Program-made: the position numbers and the translations under genes
Source of the DNA: Typha latifolia
Taxonomy: Eukaryota > Streptophyta > Magnoliopsida > Poales > Typhaceae
Direction: 5' to 3'
DNA length: 64,000 nt
Assembly (NCBI GenBank): GCA_019914945.1
Contig: CM034099.1
Coordinates: 8,197,001 to 8,261,000 of the forward strand
Part shown: positions 10,780 to 22,895 of the stretch, piece by piece
Layout of the letters: each line of letters begins with the position of its first letter
Numbering within the stretch: the stretch's first letter is position 1
The notes under the pieces: generated by a model
Seen by the model: the letters and a program-made list of their open reading frames with translations, nothing else
What the model was told of the DNA's origin: nothing
The model's database searches: none

Positions 10780-13700
10780 AAGATATGAAGAAGGTTAGCT
10801 TGCAGGCGTTACGCAACTTTAAAAATTAAATTTTGTAAGTTGTTTGATTGAGTTCGCTGAGATGTGAACTGCATGTAGGTTATATCTGTGGCTCTGCTGG
10901 TTTTAGAATTCTGCCTGCAAATTTTGTAAGTATTCTGTGCGAGATGTATGGGGACAAATTGAATCTGGCAAGTTCGTCTTTGTTAAAATGACTCGTAACG
11001 TCAAGAAAGACAAAGTCTTGGATTCTTTGAATTGGCAACACTCGATAAAAATCGCTAGTCGTCATCACTGATCTAAGGGACATTGTAATTTTTTTATTTA
11101 TTTTTTCGATTTATTAGATTCAAAGTACGTTTCAGTATAAAAGTTATTGCTTTTTTCAAGAGAAAAGTCCATACGCAAAGTTTTATTTTATTTTAAGAAG
11201 ATGCCTCATTACACAACGTGATTGAGAGACTCGGACAAAACTCTTTTAAAACAAACTCAACAACGCTTCGTTATAACAAAAAATAAAACTACAAAGTATA
11301 AACTCACCGATCATATTCTAAAAGCTTATCTTATTAGAGACTCTTTTAAATGATAATTTTTATATTATATATATATATATATGATTTCTCGCTCATTTTC
11401 ACAAGTAACATATTTTAATAAACCTAAGAAGTGCACTTACTTTAAAGCGGGTGGATGTTTTTATATTTTAAATAATATATGAGTCTAGTAAAATTTTAAC
11501 TCAGGACCGTTGCTCTACTAAAATATTAATTTACTATCTATTACAAAACGGTGATTTTTATATTTTAACTATTATTTTTATTTTTGGGCTGAGATATTTT
11601 GATAAGCCTAAAAAATTGACTTAATTAAAATGTGTAGAGATTTTTTATATTATAATTAACATATGAGTCTAACATGATTTAAACTCATGACATCTGCTCT
11701 GATACTATATTAATTCTCACCTATTGTCACTTAACTAGGAGAGCGAAGAGGGGGCAAAATGACGAGAACCCTCAAGAGAGGGGAGGAGAAAATCGAAACT
11801 CTAACAAAGCTATCTCTGGGTGAATGGAAGATTCAATTGTATCCAAAAGTTAGTTAGTGTGGATGAGCATCACATATATATTGTCAGGAAAATAATTTGT
11901 GTAGTTTCCCTTTAAAATAACTATCATGCCCAAAGATCCAAACAGGATAATGTTTTCCTTAGGATGGATGGAAGGTTGTCCCTATCTTCCCCATCACTAT
12001 CCTTCATAAGCAAACAAATGTCAAGGTCTCTGCCTAAATGCTGCTCCACATACTACTTTTCATCTAAATGGTGGCAGAATTTTCTCCCAAGATAGCTACC
12101 CGAGACAAAATTTGCAGCAACTTAGAACGCAACCTTTTTAAATTGACATCCAAATATCATTTATATCTCTAGAGGTAATGCGTCAAGAGTCTGAAAGCCT
12201 TCAGTGACGCATTTTATTGATATAACTGAGTGGTCCTTTTGCCACTGGAAGAATGCAGCGAAGATTACTGAAGCAATCTGATGTCAATTCTTGAGTGCTT
12301 ACCTTTTCCTTCAAATCTAATCCTATGGAGGTGTTCTCCTGGTAAGATTGAAGTTTCACTTTGGCTCTATTAAAAATCATATTCCAGGCGCTATGAGAGG
12401 CAGGATGTTGCAGCTACTAATGCAGTTTATTTATCAGTGCCATGAAGGCCAAATTGAGAGAAGTTGGTCATGTGAAGAAAAGAAGTTTACATCCAATTGC
12501 ATTAATTAATTCTAGATATTTTATTGTTATCCTTGACCTACTTCAGATTATTGAAAGGTTCTTTAGCCCATCAAATTTAAAAACTTTTAATGGGCTATAT
12601 TTTTTTCAATAATTTATCATGATTGATGAATTATCACTGATTGCTCATAGGACTGAAGTAGACGACTAAGACAAATTTTCTTCTCAGACTTGCTGAAGTG
12701 ATTCTATTATCTTCCTCAATTCTATATGATTATTTTCTTAGCAATTGTTGAGATTGTAAGTGTGAAAAAGCAAACAATTAAGCAAAAAATTAAGCAAAAA
12801 GAAAAGAAAATCTAAACCTACTGCTTGCATTGCTCAAGAACAAGTGAAATATACACTTGGACATAAAACAACTTCCCTTGCCAAATTGTGAGTCTTTTAC
12901 TAAATCCTTTTCCACTTCACATATGGCTTCATAGTAGCCTCATTAGATAAACTAAACAGACAAGCATTTAGTATAAAGGAGCACACTGTGATCTCAAAAT
13001 GACAGCTAATAATGCAACTTAATCTGATAATCTTCTGCAAATAATTGCTGACGTACTCTAATAAATAATAGGCGGCAGTCAAAAATAGTGTTACTTAAAA
13101 GTAGCACTGCCATTAAATTAGTCGTGACTATTCCATCACACGACCCTTGAGGGGGTCAAGAGCCAGGGAAAAAAATAACCCCATTAGAGATCTCTCTTCA
13201 AAAACTCTAAGTTCATTTTTAGAATAGATATTTATATTTATTATTCTTCTTAAAATAAAATTTTTATTATATAAATAATATTTTTATATTTATTTTTATT
13301 CTAGAATAAAAATCTAATAATTATCTTTGATATAATATAAAGTGAAAAAAATTATGTTTAATTTTTTATAAAATTTTCATAAATACTATTTAATTTAATA
13401 TAAAGTAAGTTGATGGGATAGATATCAAAAGTAAATTAATAACTAAGTTGATGTGTTGTATAAGATATAATTTTGATAAATAATATCTACTTTAGAATGT
13501 ATTTATTATGATATTTACCTTATTTTAAAATAAGAAGTTGTTTACTAGAATAAAAAAAAAAGAGTTCCTAAAGTGAACCGAGGCTAAATTTATAGACTTA
13601 CTTTATTCTTTAATAGATCATCAGCTTGTAAACTGATTATAAATTAAACAAAAGAGTTAGTTCGAATGGATCTAAACTATAAGCATTTAGTAAAAAAAAT

Positions 13701-14770
13701 CGCATAGGACTTCTATCTTAGGCTAATAGAGCCCGCTAGATCTGCTAGGGTTCAGAGTCTTCCTCCTCTTATTGAGAGAAGCCTCTTCCCGCCACTAACG
13801 GCTCTTTCCCATCTCTCATTCCTTTAAAGGTCTTTCTCTCCTTTTCTTTTCACTTTATCCCCTTTCTCTCGTCTTTCTTCACTATTTTTCTCCATCATCG
13901 TCATTCGTCTCGTTATTTCTCATCTTATCATTATCCATCTTGTCATCATGTTTGTCTTGTTATCCCTCATCTCATCACTATCCATCTTGTTATCGTCTTC
14001 TTCGCAATATCCTTCTCCAAGTGCTTCTTCTCCTTATCCAATTACTCTAGCTCTTTCACTTCCTCCCTAGTCGCCACCATCGGCATCCCTATGTGCTTGG
14101 CCCTCTCCCTAGTTGCCTACCAAGTTTCACTATCAACTACCCCCTCATTGCAACTCCTCCTTTGGCGCTAGTGGTGGTAAAGATAGAATAGAGTTTGTCG
14201 AATTGGACAGGTGCCAAGCTTTGCCATCGATCTACCAAACTCGGTGCCCAATTAATCTCTTTCTTCGACAGGAAGGTTGTGATGCCACTTTCCCCTGTCT
14301 CTTCGCCATCCATCCATCTCATTGTTGCGTTGAACTTGTTAGAAGTCCTAGTGTGTCTTTTGGGCTTGATACAATATAATATTGTGCTATTGATGTTGGT
14401 CGAGTTATGGAGCTTGTTCCTTTTATTTATCAGTAATTATCTGTTTTTCAATAAATGAAAATGGGCTTTCTTTTAAAAAGAAAGAAAAAAAGAACATTGT
14501 TGGCTTGTACCTTTGCTAGTTACAATTACAAAAAAAAATTTCATGTAGGGTGCTATATGCAAATTCTCCTAATACCAACAAATTGGTTTCACGTAGAGAG
14601 ATTTTTATGAGAGTTGGAAGTGACAATAGAATGGTGAGGAGACGACACCTCATAGACAACTCCGTTACCGTCAACTAACGGCGAGTTCTGTCTCGTTCGG
14701 CTGGTCCAAACCCACGGTTTTCTTAGACGGAACTCCGTTACCGTTACGCCTTCTGCTCCTCTTCCTTTCC
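10780..14770. other. Intergenic with degraded repeats, no gene
   Basis: No supported gene. Around 11440-11530 and 11640-11720 there are two similar segments ending in 'gctctgata', the antisense of the 'tatcagagc' that adjoins many plant LTR primer-binding sites, so this may be degraded retroelement sequence. About 13190-13565 is an AT-rich repeat related to one at 42370-42715. About 13770-14100 is a pyrimidine-rich low-complexity tract. The open frames at 14113-14458 have no recognisable domain. Confidence 0.5.
13190..13565. repeat. AT-rich dispersed repeat, MITE-like
   Basis: An AT-rich stretch with TTATTTTAAAATAA-type ends. It resembles, in the opposite orientation, the stretch at about 42370-42715, and shares a shorter piece with the 342-bp tandem unit at 52650. 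Boundaries and superfamily are not resolved; I saw no clear target duplication. Confidence 0.4.
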
Positions 14771-14804
14771 TCTCCATCTTCCCGTCTCCATTATTCTTGC
14801 GGCA

Positions 14805-14864
14805 ATGGCGACGGTGGGAATCCTCGAAACTTCGAGAAGGATCCGCTTACCTGGAGTTCCCTAG
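14805..14864 (+). CDS. Possible upstream ORF in the leader of the HSP20-like gene
   Basis: An ATG opens a 19-codon frame ending at TAG (14862-14864) in what appears to be the first leader exon of the HSP20-like gene. A plausible donor (AAAG|GTAATC) follows at 14888 and a plausible acceptor (GGGAAGCAG) ends at 15187, so the uORF would stay upstream of the main ATG after splicing. It may lower translation of the main frame. There is no direct evidence that it is translated. Confidence 0.35.
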   Translation: MATVGILETSRRIRLPGVP

Positions 14865-15305
14865 CCTTCCCCTTGTCCTCTGGAAAGGTAATCATCCGGG
14901 GTTAGTTTTAGGGTTTTGGATTCGTTCTGATCTTTTCATTCGCTGTTTTTTGGATTGTTTTGGAGGATTTAGAGTGATACTTTAGTCGTTGGATCGTTAA
15001 AGTCATGTTTTTGTACGCGTATGATCTACCTATTTAGGGTTTGTTCTGATTTATTGGGAAAAGGAAGGATTTTGTTGTGTTTTCTTCTCCTCTTTTGGAG
15101 GGAAAAGTGGGGATTTTGGTGGTGTTTTGGTGAATTGTGAGGGTCTTCTATGGTTATGGAGAACTTGTGTTGCAATTTGGGAAGCAGGGGAGAATTAGGG
15201 TCGGTAGAGAAGGAGGAGAGGAGGAGGAGGAGGAAGAGGAGGTGAGAAAGAGAAGGAAAAAAAAATAAAAATAAATAAAAAGAAACAAAAGATCAAGAGT
15301 GAGCC

Positions 15306-16874
15306 ATGGGAGAATCCCTTATCACCTTGTCCATGGAGAACCACCAACCCTCCACCCTCCTCTCCATGGACACCGCCGGTGCCTCCGCAATCTCGACCAT
15401 CAACCTCTACGAAGACTATGGTCGAGAATTCTTGATCCAGCGGGAGCAGACTATGCTAACCGGACCGCCGGATATCAACCTTCCCCTCTCTGCGGAGCGG
15501 TCACCACCCCTCCAGCCATGGGGTGCTGACTCATGTGACATGCTTGAAGTTGGCCTCGGACCTCAAATTTGTGAGTCGGAGGTCACCCTTAGCCTCCCCA
15601 AGGTCAGCGGTAGCAACAACAGCAGCATCAGCATTGGCACCCGCAAGTGTGCTAAGAGAGGGGACAGTATTTGGGGTGCATGGTTTTTCTTCAATTTCTA
15701 TTTCAAGCCTGTGCTTAATGAAAAATCCAAGGGAAATGTTATCCGGGATGCGAATGGGATTTCAGGCTTTGATAAGTCAGACATTCGGCTCGATGTTTTC
15801 TTAGTCCAGCATGATATGGAGAACATGTATATGTGGGTCTTTAAGGAGAGGCCCGAGAATGCTCTTGGAAAGATGCAGCTGCGGAGCTATATGAATGGGC
15901 ATTCACGCCTTGGCGAGCCATCATTTCCATTTGGCGTAGATAAGGGCTTCATCCGGTCACACCGGATGCAGCGCAAGCAGTACAGGGGTTTGTCGAACCC
16001 CCAGTGTATCCACGGGATTGAGGTTGTAAGTTTGCCTACTTTGTCAGCAGTTCCTGAGGCTGATTGGAAGAAGTGGGTTGAGTTCACAGGGAGAGACCTT
16101 AATTTCGCAATCCCAGTTGAGGCTAGTGAATTCGGGTCGTGGAGGAACCTTCCCAGCACCGATTTTGAGCTTGAGAGGCCACAACCTCCATTGAAAAGTA
16201 CCTCACATCCCCAGCAGAGGATACTGCTTAATGGATCAGGTCTCAAACTATCAACACAACCATCAAATCTTACTTCTGGAGATAGGATGGACCTTTCCCC
16301 TTTGTGCAGCAAACGCAGAAAGGATTTCTTTCCTAATGGAACTGATGAGGACTGTTGCTTTCCTAATAGTTCTTATTTAGAGAGGGTCCAGGACATGGAT
16401 ATTCATGTAGCCGAACCATCATGGGTAAATGATTTTAGTGGGGTGATGAAGCATGCATGTGGGCCTGTGACTGCAGCAAAGACAATATATGAGGATGAAG
16501 AGGGGTACTTGATTTTGGTAAGCATGCCTTTTTCCAATCTACAGACCGTGAAGGTTTCTTGGAGAAATACTCTTACTCATGGGATAGTGAAGATATCATG
16601 TGTCAGTATTGCTCGGATGCCTTACCTAAAAAGACATGATAGGATGTTTAAGCTGACAGACCCTTCTCCAGAGCATTGCCCTCCTGGCGAGTTTGTCAGA
16701 GAAATACAGTTGGCTACACGGATTCCAGAAGATGCTAAGTTGGAAGCATACTATGATGAATCTGGCACTGGGTTGGAGATAATGGTCCCTAAACACCGTG
16801 TTGGAGAAGAGCATGAAGTTTTTGTGTGTGTGCGCCCGAATCTTCTTGGACCTAATGACCTGATGTTAATTTGA
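15306..16874 (+). CDS. HSP20-like chaperone superfamily protein (plant-specific, long N-terminus)
   Basis: An uninterrupted 522-codon frame. I recognise the plant-conserved family annotated as HSP20-like chaperones, which joins a unique N-terminal half to a C-terminal alpha-crystallin/p23-like fold. Conserved family blocks include a WGAWFFFNFYFKPVL-type segment near residue 121, the highly conserved FLVQHDMENMYMWVFKERPE block (about 165-184) and an RSHRMQRKQYRGLSNPQC block (about 217-234). The C-terminal region (about 398-520) starts with GYLILVSMPFSNL and ends in a PKHRVGEEHEVFVCVRPNL strand pattern. The ATG at 15306 has a good context (gccATGG), and a further in-frame Met follows at codon 11. 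The leader probably contains an intron (about 14888-15187), and the 3' region has intron-like signals near 17054 and 17150. The molecular role is not established; chaperone activity is inferred from the fold only. Confidence 0.85.
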   Translation: MGESLITLSMENHQPSTLLSMDTAGASAISTINLYEDYGREFLIQREQTMLTGPPDINLPLSAERSPPLQPWGADSCDMLEVGLGPQICESEVTLSLPKVSGSNNSSISIGTRKCAKRGDSIWGAWFFFNFYFKPVLNEKSKGNVIRDANGISGFDKSDIRLDVFLVQHDMENMYMWVFKERPENALGKMQLRSYMNGHSRLGEPSFPFGVDKGFIRSHRMQRKQYRGLSNPQCIHGIEVVSLPTLSAVPEADWKKWVEFTGRDLNFAIPVEASEFGSWRNLPSTDFELERPQPPLKSTSHPQQRILLNGSGLKLSTQPSNLTSGDRMDLSPLCSKRRKDFFPNGTDEDCCFPNSSYLERVQDMDIHVAEPSWVNDFSGVMKHACGPVTAAKTIYEDEEGYLILVSMPFSNLQTVKVSWRNTLTHGIVKISCVSIARMPYLKRHDRMFKLTDPSPEHCPPGEFVREIQLATRIPEDAKLEAYYDESGTGLEIMVPKHRVGEEHEVFVCVRPNLLGPNDLMLI

Positions 16875-19352
16875 GAGGGCAATGATTTTGTTCCACTAAC
16901 TCAGTATCAGAAAGGCTATCCACAGGAATTAACGTGCATCCTTACAATGCACACTTCCTGTTGCAGCTTAGTTTTGCCGACTATTTTGGTGCTTTCTCAT
17001 GAGTGATTGAAATTTAATACCAGGATCACTCTGCAGCTTTGTAATAAAGAAAATGGTAAGATTTACAGCACATTTCCCTTTTGTCTGTTTTTACTCTGTT
17101 TGTGTGGCTTCAATTGTGTTTACCTTTCTTTCTCTGCTATCATATTGCAGGCAAAACTTCTTGCTTCTAAGTGGCCTATGGATGTATTGGCAGTCCTGCC
17201 AATTTCTACAGAATATGACAAGTCAAATTTTGTATAGACATTCATGATTAATTTGTATTAAGCAGGCTTGTTAATGTTTTGTTGGGAGTCTTGAACAAAT
17301 TGTGTTTTCATTAGCCTGAAGTAGCAATTGATGGTTCTGCAATTTTGAAATAACTATTTGTTTAATAGGATTTTGTATTTGTTTTACACTTGAATATTGT
17401 TTTGACTTGCCTTGTAAAGGACCTGATACAATCTTCTCATTTAAGCTCCCACCTATGCATTTTGACTATTAATGGCGCTCACATATGACAGATGAGCTTC
17501 CACAGGGTTTTGCGTATAGAATGCTGCATGTTTTTTTTTATGTTAAGGAATACTTGGCTCTAGTGAGATCTGCAGTATCTAAGATTTGCTGCTCTTTTGC
17601 TTTCAATAGTATCATACTGTATGAAGTTATAATTTGCATCACAGAGCATTCATATACTTGGGAAGTCTAGTTAAGATAATAATTGCCTTGCATATCATGC
17701 TGTTCTTGGTTGGGTTGTTGCGTTGCATATACAGGTATTACTGGTGGTCGTCCTCTCATACTAACTAATTGCGAATATCTTTCCTTCAGTTCTGATATCC
17801 CACAACTATGTGAAAGTTAGTGTAACCTATTAGCTATCCATTCATCTCATCTGTTGTGAAACTTCATGTGCTAAGTAGATTCATACTCTTTTAAGTGATT
17901 CAGTATTGTAGTCTTTTTTGTATCAGTCCCTTGACTTGCATAGCAAAGCCATTTCTACCTCAAAGTTTATCTTTTTCTTTGGATTTTATCTTTCTTGAGA
18001 GAATCTTGATATGCATAATTGCCTCCATGAAATATCATATATCATCTAAGTTTTCTGCTGGTTGTATTCTTTTTGCAGAACTCACAATGCCTAACTCTTA
18101 GTATATATCTGCAGCTTTACTTTGAATGTTTCATAATTTATTTTGAGGTGCTTCTTGGCTCTCAAATACTGCAAGATCCACTTGATGCCGTAGATGATGT
18201 CCATATAGTGCTGCAAGCCTGTTTCTATATCATCTAATACCTAACTCTTTTCATGATTGGTTATGCCCCAAAATATGCTGTTTTCTCTTAATCAGTGCAT
18301 TTTACTTCTTAATCAAAATTATGATTTGATGTCTTTCTTTCTATTTGCTATTGTAAGTAAGAAATATTTATATTGCTCGAAATTCTTATTACATAGGTAT
18401 ATCACTGAAATCATATATGATACTGCTGCTAGATATGTCATATGTCCATCATCTGGTATTTTTGATGAGATGAGAAACATATCTGCATTATATATATAGA
18501 ATCTAGAGCAAGCAGAGTTATGTGTAGCATTTTAGTAGAATGAGCAAGAATTCTTAATGAGGGCTCTTTCTAAACAAATTGGAAATGTATAAAAATCTTT
18601 ATATATATATATATATAAATAAAAATAAAAATCATTAGGCTAAAGAGATGGAGTAGTCTTTTATCTAAGAAATTTTACATAACGCCACTGGAAGTCCTTT
18701 ATTTTTTAACTTCTAGGAATATCATTGTGGTTAGTGTTTAGCAAAATATTTGCAGAATATTCATAACAGTGAGTTGTTAAATTTAACTGATAAATGTAAA
18801 GGTCTCTTAAAATTTATTAGTGTGTAAAATATTTATTATTTTATGTTTTGTTTGGATATAATCTTTTTTCTTGTATTATGATACCGGGTAACATTTTAAA
18901 CTATTTTAAGAAATTTATACAAGAGCAAACTAGCTTTTTTGTCATAATTTAAGTTCAATTTTAACTGCAATTAGTTAGATTTAAGAGATGGAATAATGAT
19001 TTTGAAAGAGACTAATAAATTTGGTGACAATTATAATATTTTTTTAAAAATACAATACCAATTATGATATTCTAAGTTTTTAGTGGCAATTATATAATAA
19101 TAATGTTTCTTTATTGACTATAGTCTTGGAGTACATAGCTATAACTCATGCATTTTTATTTAGGAGCTACTATACTAGTGGACCACATTTAACTTTGTCA
19201 AGACATGGAATTTTATATGCCATCACAAACAAACATATCAAACCGATGACATACGACTCTAATGACATCTTCACATCCAACAATCCTTTTTTTTTTTTTT
19301 TTAATTTTAATGTCCAGAGATACACAATTAAAACACAAAGGTCCACCATGAT
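16875..19352. other. 3' flank of HSP20-like gene and intergenic DNA
   Basis: The first few hundred bases probably form the 3' untranslated region, with a possible spliced intron (donor GTAAGATT at 17055, acceptor ATATTGCAG near 17150). From about 17300 to 18500 the sequence looks like decayed transcribed or intronic DNA (T-rich, scattered 'ttttgcag'), but no exon frame is supported. From 18500 to 19300 it is AT-rich with a short TA run near 18600 and a poly(T) run near 19287-19301. Confidence 0.5.
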
Positions 19353-20445
19353 CTATGGATATAGGATGAGCTTGGAATATTGACCAACTTGTACATTATC
19401 CTTAACCTTGTAAAGTGGGAAGTAAAATGGATATATCTCATACCGCAGCATGCAACTACTATAATGAACTTGACACCCTTGCCGGAATCGGCAGTAGTCG
19501 GCGAACTTCTCCTCGGCCGACGACAAGCACTGCGCGCAAGTTAAAGGGGGAAGATCCCTCGTGCACTGAGCAAGCCCGTAGATGGTCACGTACGGCGTGA
19601 AATCTTTCTGTCCCCGCCCTAATCCGCCGCTCCCCGGGGCGACCGCCGCTGCCCGTACCGCAGTCATCAGCTTCCCTACCTCCTTCTCGAAGGTCTCGGG
19701 ATTCGTGGCGTTGTCCACGTTGATGTAAATGACGGCGTACCCGGTGTCGGACTGTCCTATAAAATTGGCATTGTCGTAGCGCATGAAACAGTAGTCATAC
19801 CTGTCAAAATACAAAAGATTGTATTTGTCATTGAGATTTCATCCATTTAAATAGAATAGAAGCGTTAAAACTAATGCTCCTTTTGAGAAAATTAGCTAGG
19901 TGAAGGAGAGACATTTTCTTATATAGATTGATATTTTTGAAAGGAGAGAGAGAAATATATATTTTATGTTCTCCTTCTTCTTCTCATCTTTTCTCTCTCG
20001 TTCTCATCGTTCAGACAAGGATATATAGCATCACTCTTAGCGTAAGTAAAATCTAGATCTATTGTTCAGGTAGCTTAATAAAGTTAATTTTAAAGCATAT
20101 GATGAGTTACACGTACCAAATCCTGGCATCCGCCTGCCGGGGGCAAACCGAGGGGATCTTCTTCGCCGCGTCAGTGAGGCACGTCGAGCAGACGTCGGCG
20201 CCGACGTCTCCTCTGCACTGCGCGAGACCGTAGATTTCGTCGCCGCCCTGGCCGGCGGAAGAGATGGCGAAGCCACCAACCGAAGCTTTTGAGACTAGAT
20301 CAGTGAGAACCACAGTGATGCGAGTTGATTGAGTTGGGCTACCGTTGAATGGAGTTTCACAATAGTAGCCGAGGGGATCAGTAGAGGAGCAGAGAGGAAT
20401 CAAGAAGAACAAGAAACAGAGGTGGTGGTATAACATTATCGCCAT
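19353..20445 (-). CDS. Cysteine-rich repeat secretory protein with two DUF26 (Gnk2) domains
   Basis: Two exons: 20117-20445 and 19353-19800, joined across a 316-bp intron (donor GTACGTG, acceptor TTTTGACAG on the minus strand), giving 258 residues. The N-terminus (MAIMLYHHLCFLFFLIPLCSS) is a clear signal peptide. Each DUF26 domain shows its C-x8-C-x2-C signature: CRGDVGADVCSTC in the first and CTRDLPPLTCAQC in the second. The intron falls inside an RIWYDYCFMRYDN-type stretch that closes the first domain, as is usual for the family. There is no transmembrane helix or kinase domain after the second repeat, so this is a secreted CRRSP and not a CRK receptor or a plasmodesmata-located protein. 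Related Gnk2-type proteins bind mannose and have antifungal activity; that role here is inferred. A TATA-like run lies near 20484-20496. Confidence 0.9.
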
Positions 20446-20980
20446 TGCTTATTCTATGTGGCAAAGGTTTTTAATCAATTGCATTAATATATATATAGGA
20501 TAGATAAAGAGATGGCAGGGAGGTCGTCATTTGAGCGGTGATTAATCCACCAGATTTAAGTGGGAGGGATAACGACGCCCGTGGTCAATAATTTTGGATG
20601 ATGTTTCGTGCTCTCGTCCAAATTTTTTTTGTTGCTAAACCGTACAATTTGTGGATAGACATTGGTCTCGCCTGTGTGTACCGGATCGTCTGCAGCCTCG
20701 AATCCACAAATTCCCCCCCGCTGGAGAAGCTTTAATTATCCTTATAAAAAAAAACTTTAAGTTGGCAATAAGATGCTGGCCTAAGGGTACCAAATGTTGA
20801 TCCAATCCGATAATACGACTCTTATTCGAATTTAGGTTGTAAATATATTTATATTAGTGATCCATTTTGACCAATTTAACTTGTTTAAGTACACGGGGAC
20901 GGTTGAGTAAATCCTACCCAGCCTCACTCTCACAATCTCACTCCCACTCACTTAATTGCCTCCTTCTCATTTTTCTAATA
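20446..20980. other. Promoter side of the DUF26 gene, intergenic
   Basis: Contains the TATA-like run (20484-20496) and then AT-rich sequence up to the left end of the long repeat element. No coding frame is supported. Confidence 0.55.
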
Positions 20981-21343
20981 TGTAAACACCCAAGTAGGGT
21001 TTAAAAAAAAAAAGAAAAAAATCATGCATGATGGGCACGACGCGACCGGCCATGCTGTGACCGACCTCGTGCTCAGCATGCCATGCATGCTGTGGCACGG
21101 TGGGGGTGCCACGCACCTATACCGAGCCACTCTTCTCCACACCGCGGCGACACGTGGAGGTGGGACCCAACCCACCGGCCACTCCGCCGCCGCCGCGTGA
21201 TCTATTTTTCCTCTCTCTAATTATCTCTCTCCCTCCCTCTCTTCCTTGCATTCTCTCTCTCTCTCTCTAGCTCTCTCTCCCTCTAGCCCACAAATAGTTA
21301 CCGACCGCCGGGAAGAGTCGTCGGCCCTTTTGTCTGCCAGTGA

Positions 21344-21346
<3 letters not shown>

Positions 21347-21398
<52 letters not shown>
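21347..21398. repeat. (TC)n microsatellite
   Basis: About 25 TC units within the GC-rich left part of element A. Confidence 0.95.
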
Positions 21399-21399
<1 letters not shown>

Positions 21400-21558
21400 C
21401 TCTTTCTCTTTGTCAGTTGCCGTTCGAGACGCAGGAGGTTTGAGCCGCCGGCGAGAGGCCGACCGCTGAGTGGCCACCAGCGGCCGTACCCCTCCCTTGT
21501 AGCCCAACCTTCTTCCCCGCTTTCTCCTTCTTTCCTCTTAGACTGCACCTTGCAAGTG

Positions 21559-21648
21559 GTGCTGGGCTCGGCCCAGCACCCTTGCAGCGCATGGTGCTAG
21601 GCTCGGCCCAGCACCCTACTGCGAATGGTGCTAAGCTGAGCCCAGCAC
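21559..21648. repeat. Three tandem hairpin repeats
   Basis: The palindrome GTGCTGGGC-TCG-GCCCAGCAC (21559-21579) is followed by two diverged copies at 21594-21614 and 21628-21648, at 34-35-bp spacing. Each can form a hairpin of about 8-9 base pairs with a 3-base loop, the third being imperfect. The repeats sit at the sharp boundary between GC-rich and AT-rich parts of element A. Similar hairpins occur at the equivalent place in elements B (about 29597-29619) and C (32350-32370). Confidence 0.85.
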
Positions 21649-22702
21649 TGTGTATAGTTTATATAAATATATATATATATGCACATTATTTATTTCTAAT
21701 TATATTTGATTATGTTATTAATTATTCAATTAGTTTAGTTAATTTAATGTATTTAATTTATATAAATTAAATATAATTATATCATAGTTAGTATATAATT
21801 CTAATTATATCATGTTTAGCAAAATACCTGCAATATAAATTACTATTTTAATCCTAGGTAGGTAATAATAATTATTAGGGTTATGTACGTATATTCTTAC
21901 GTAATTATTTGCAGTAACTTAATTCTTATTTTTTTAATTATCAAGGAGAATAATAGGCAGATGATTATGTTTTAAATACACTATTAAATAATATAATTAT
22001 GGTTAATAAATAATAAAACAAATATAGAAATGAAGAGTACATAATTACAATAAGAAACTATCTTTTTGCCGGGTTAATTTTAATGAAGAAAGACTGACAT
22101 TATTTGTTATAAATAATTTTAGATCCCAACCCCCATGTTCAAGACTCTGTGGACCTAGCTATCGAGTCTTGATCGTTGTTCTAGCAACGTGAACAAGTGG
22201 TTGTTTGGTATTTGCAGTGGTGGTGAGTGGTGGTGAGTAGTCTTATCCCCTAGACGCCTTTATCAAATTATGATATATTATATCTTATGTACATGCATGT
22301 TTTGGCCTCCAGCATGATTATATGATTTTATATAGAGATAATTTCAGTCAAGCATATTTTATCATGCATTTGATTAGGCTGATCTAAGATATGAGTACAT
22401 TAGTGATATATAGAGATGATTATACTATTATGGTTTTATGTCGAGATGATCTATATCATAAGTATGCATGTGATAGACTAGCAAAAGTATATATGTGTTA
22501 GATACATGGTTAGAGTCGGCATTGCATCATTTTTCTCTTGACTTCTTTACCATCTAAATTCCTGAGTTGTATGGTCTATTATAGTACTAGATATATGCAT
22601 ATAATTTATCATGTATAGGAAATCATAAAAGTACATGTGTATGTGATGTGATGTGATATGATGTGATGGTTGAAATGGTATCTGGTCCGGACTGGTATTG
22701 AA

Positions 22703-22895
22703 CATACTCTTAGCGTATGACATGATATAACTATCATTGATATACCCTTAGTGTATGGCAATGTATGATTACTTTCTTCTGAGATACCCTTAGCGTATGG
22801 CATGGTATGAGTTATTTATAGAGATACCCTTAGCGTATGGCAGTGTATGATTTATCTACAGAGATACTCTTAGTGTATGACATGATATGCTCTGA
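22703..22895. repeat. Minisatellite of about 41 bp, roughly five copies
   Basis: Successive units carry the core 'atacccttagcgtatggca' with small changes, at about 41-bp spacing, inside element A. A diverged inverted counterpart lies in element B around 28330-28420. Confidence 0.85.

Noticed and set aside
14113..14458. Overlapping 87-88-codon frames
   Set aside because: No recognisable domain; composition is low-complexity, and a LINE-tail origin was considered but could not be supported.
15887..16312. 141-codon minus frame
   Set aside because: Antisense shadow of the HSP20-like coding sequence.
22703..22895. CRISPR-like array
   Set aside because: The units repeat throughout without unique spacers; this is a minisatellite in a eukaryotic repeat element.
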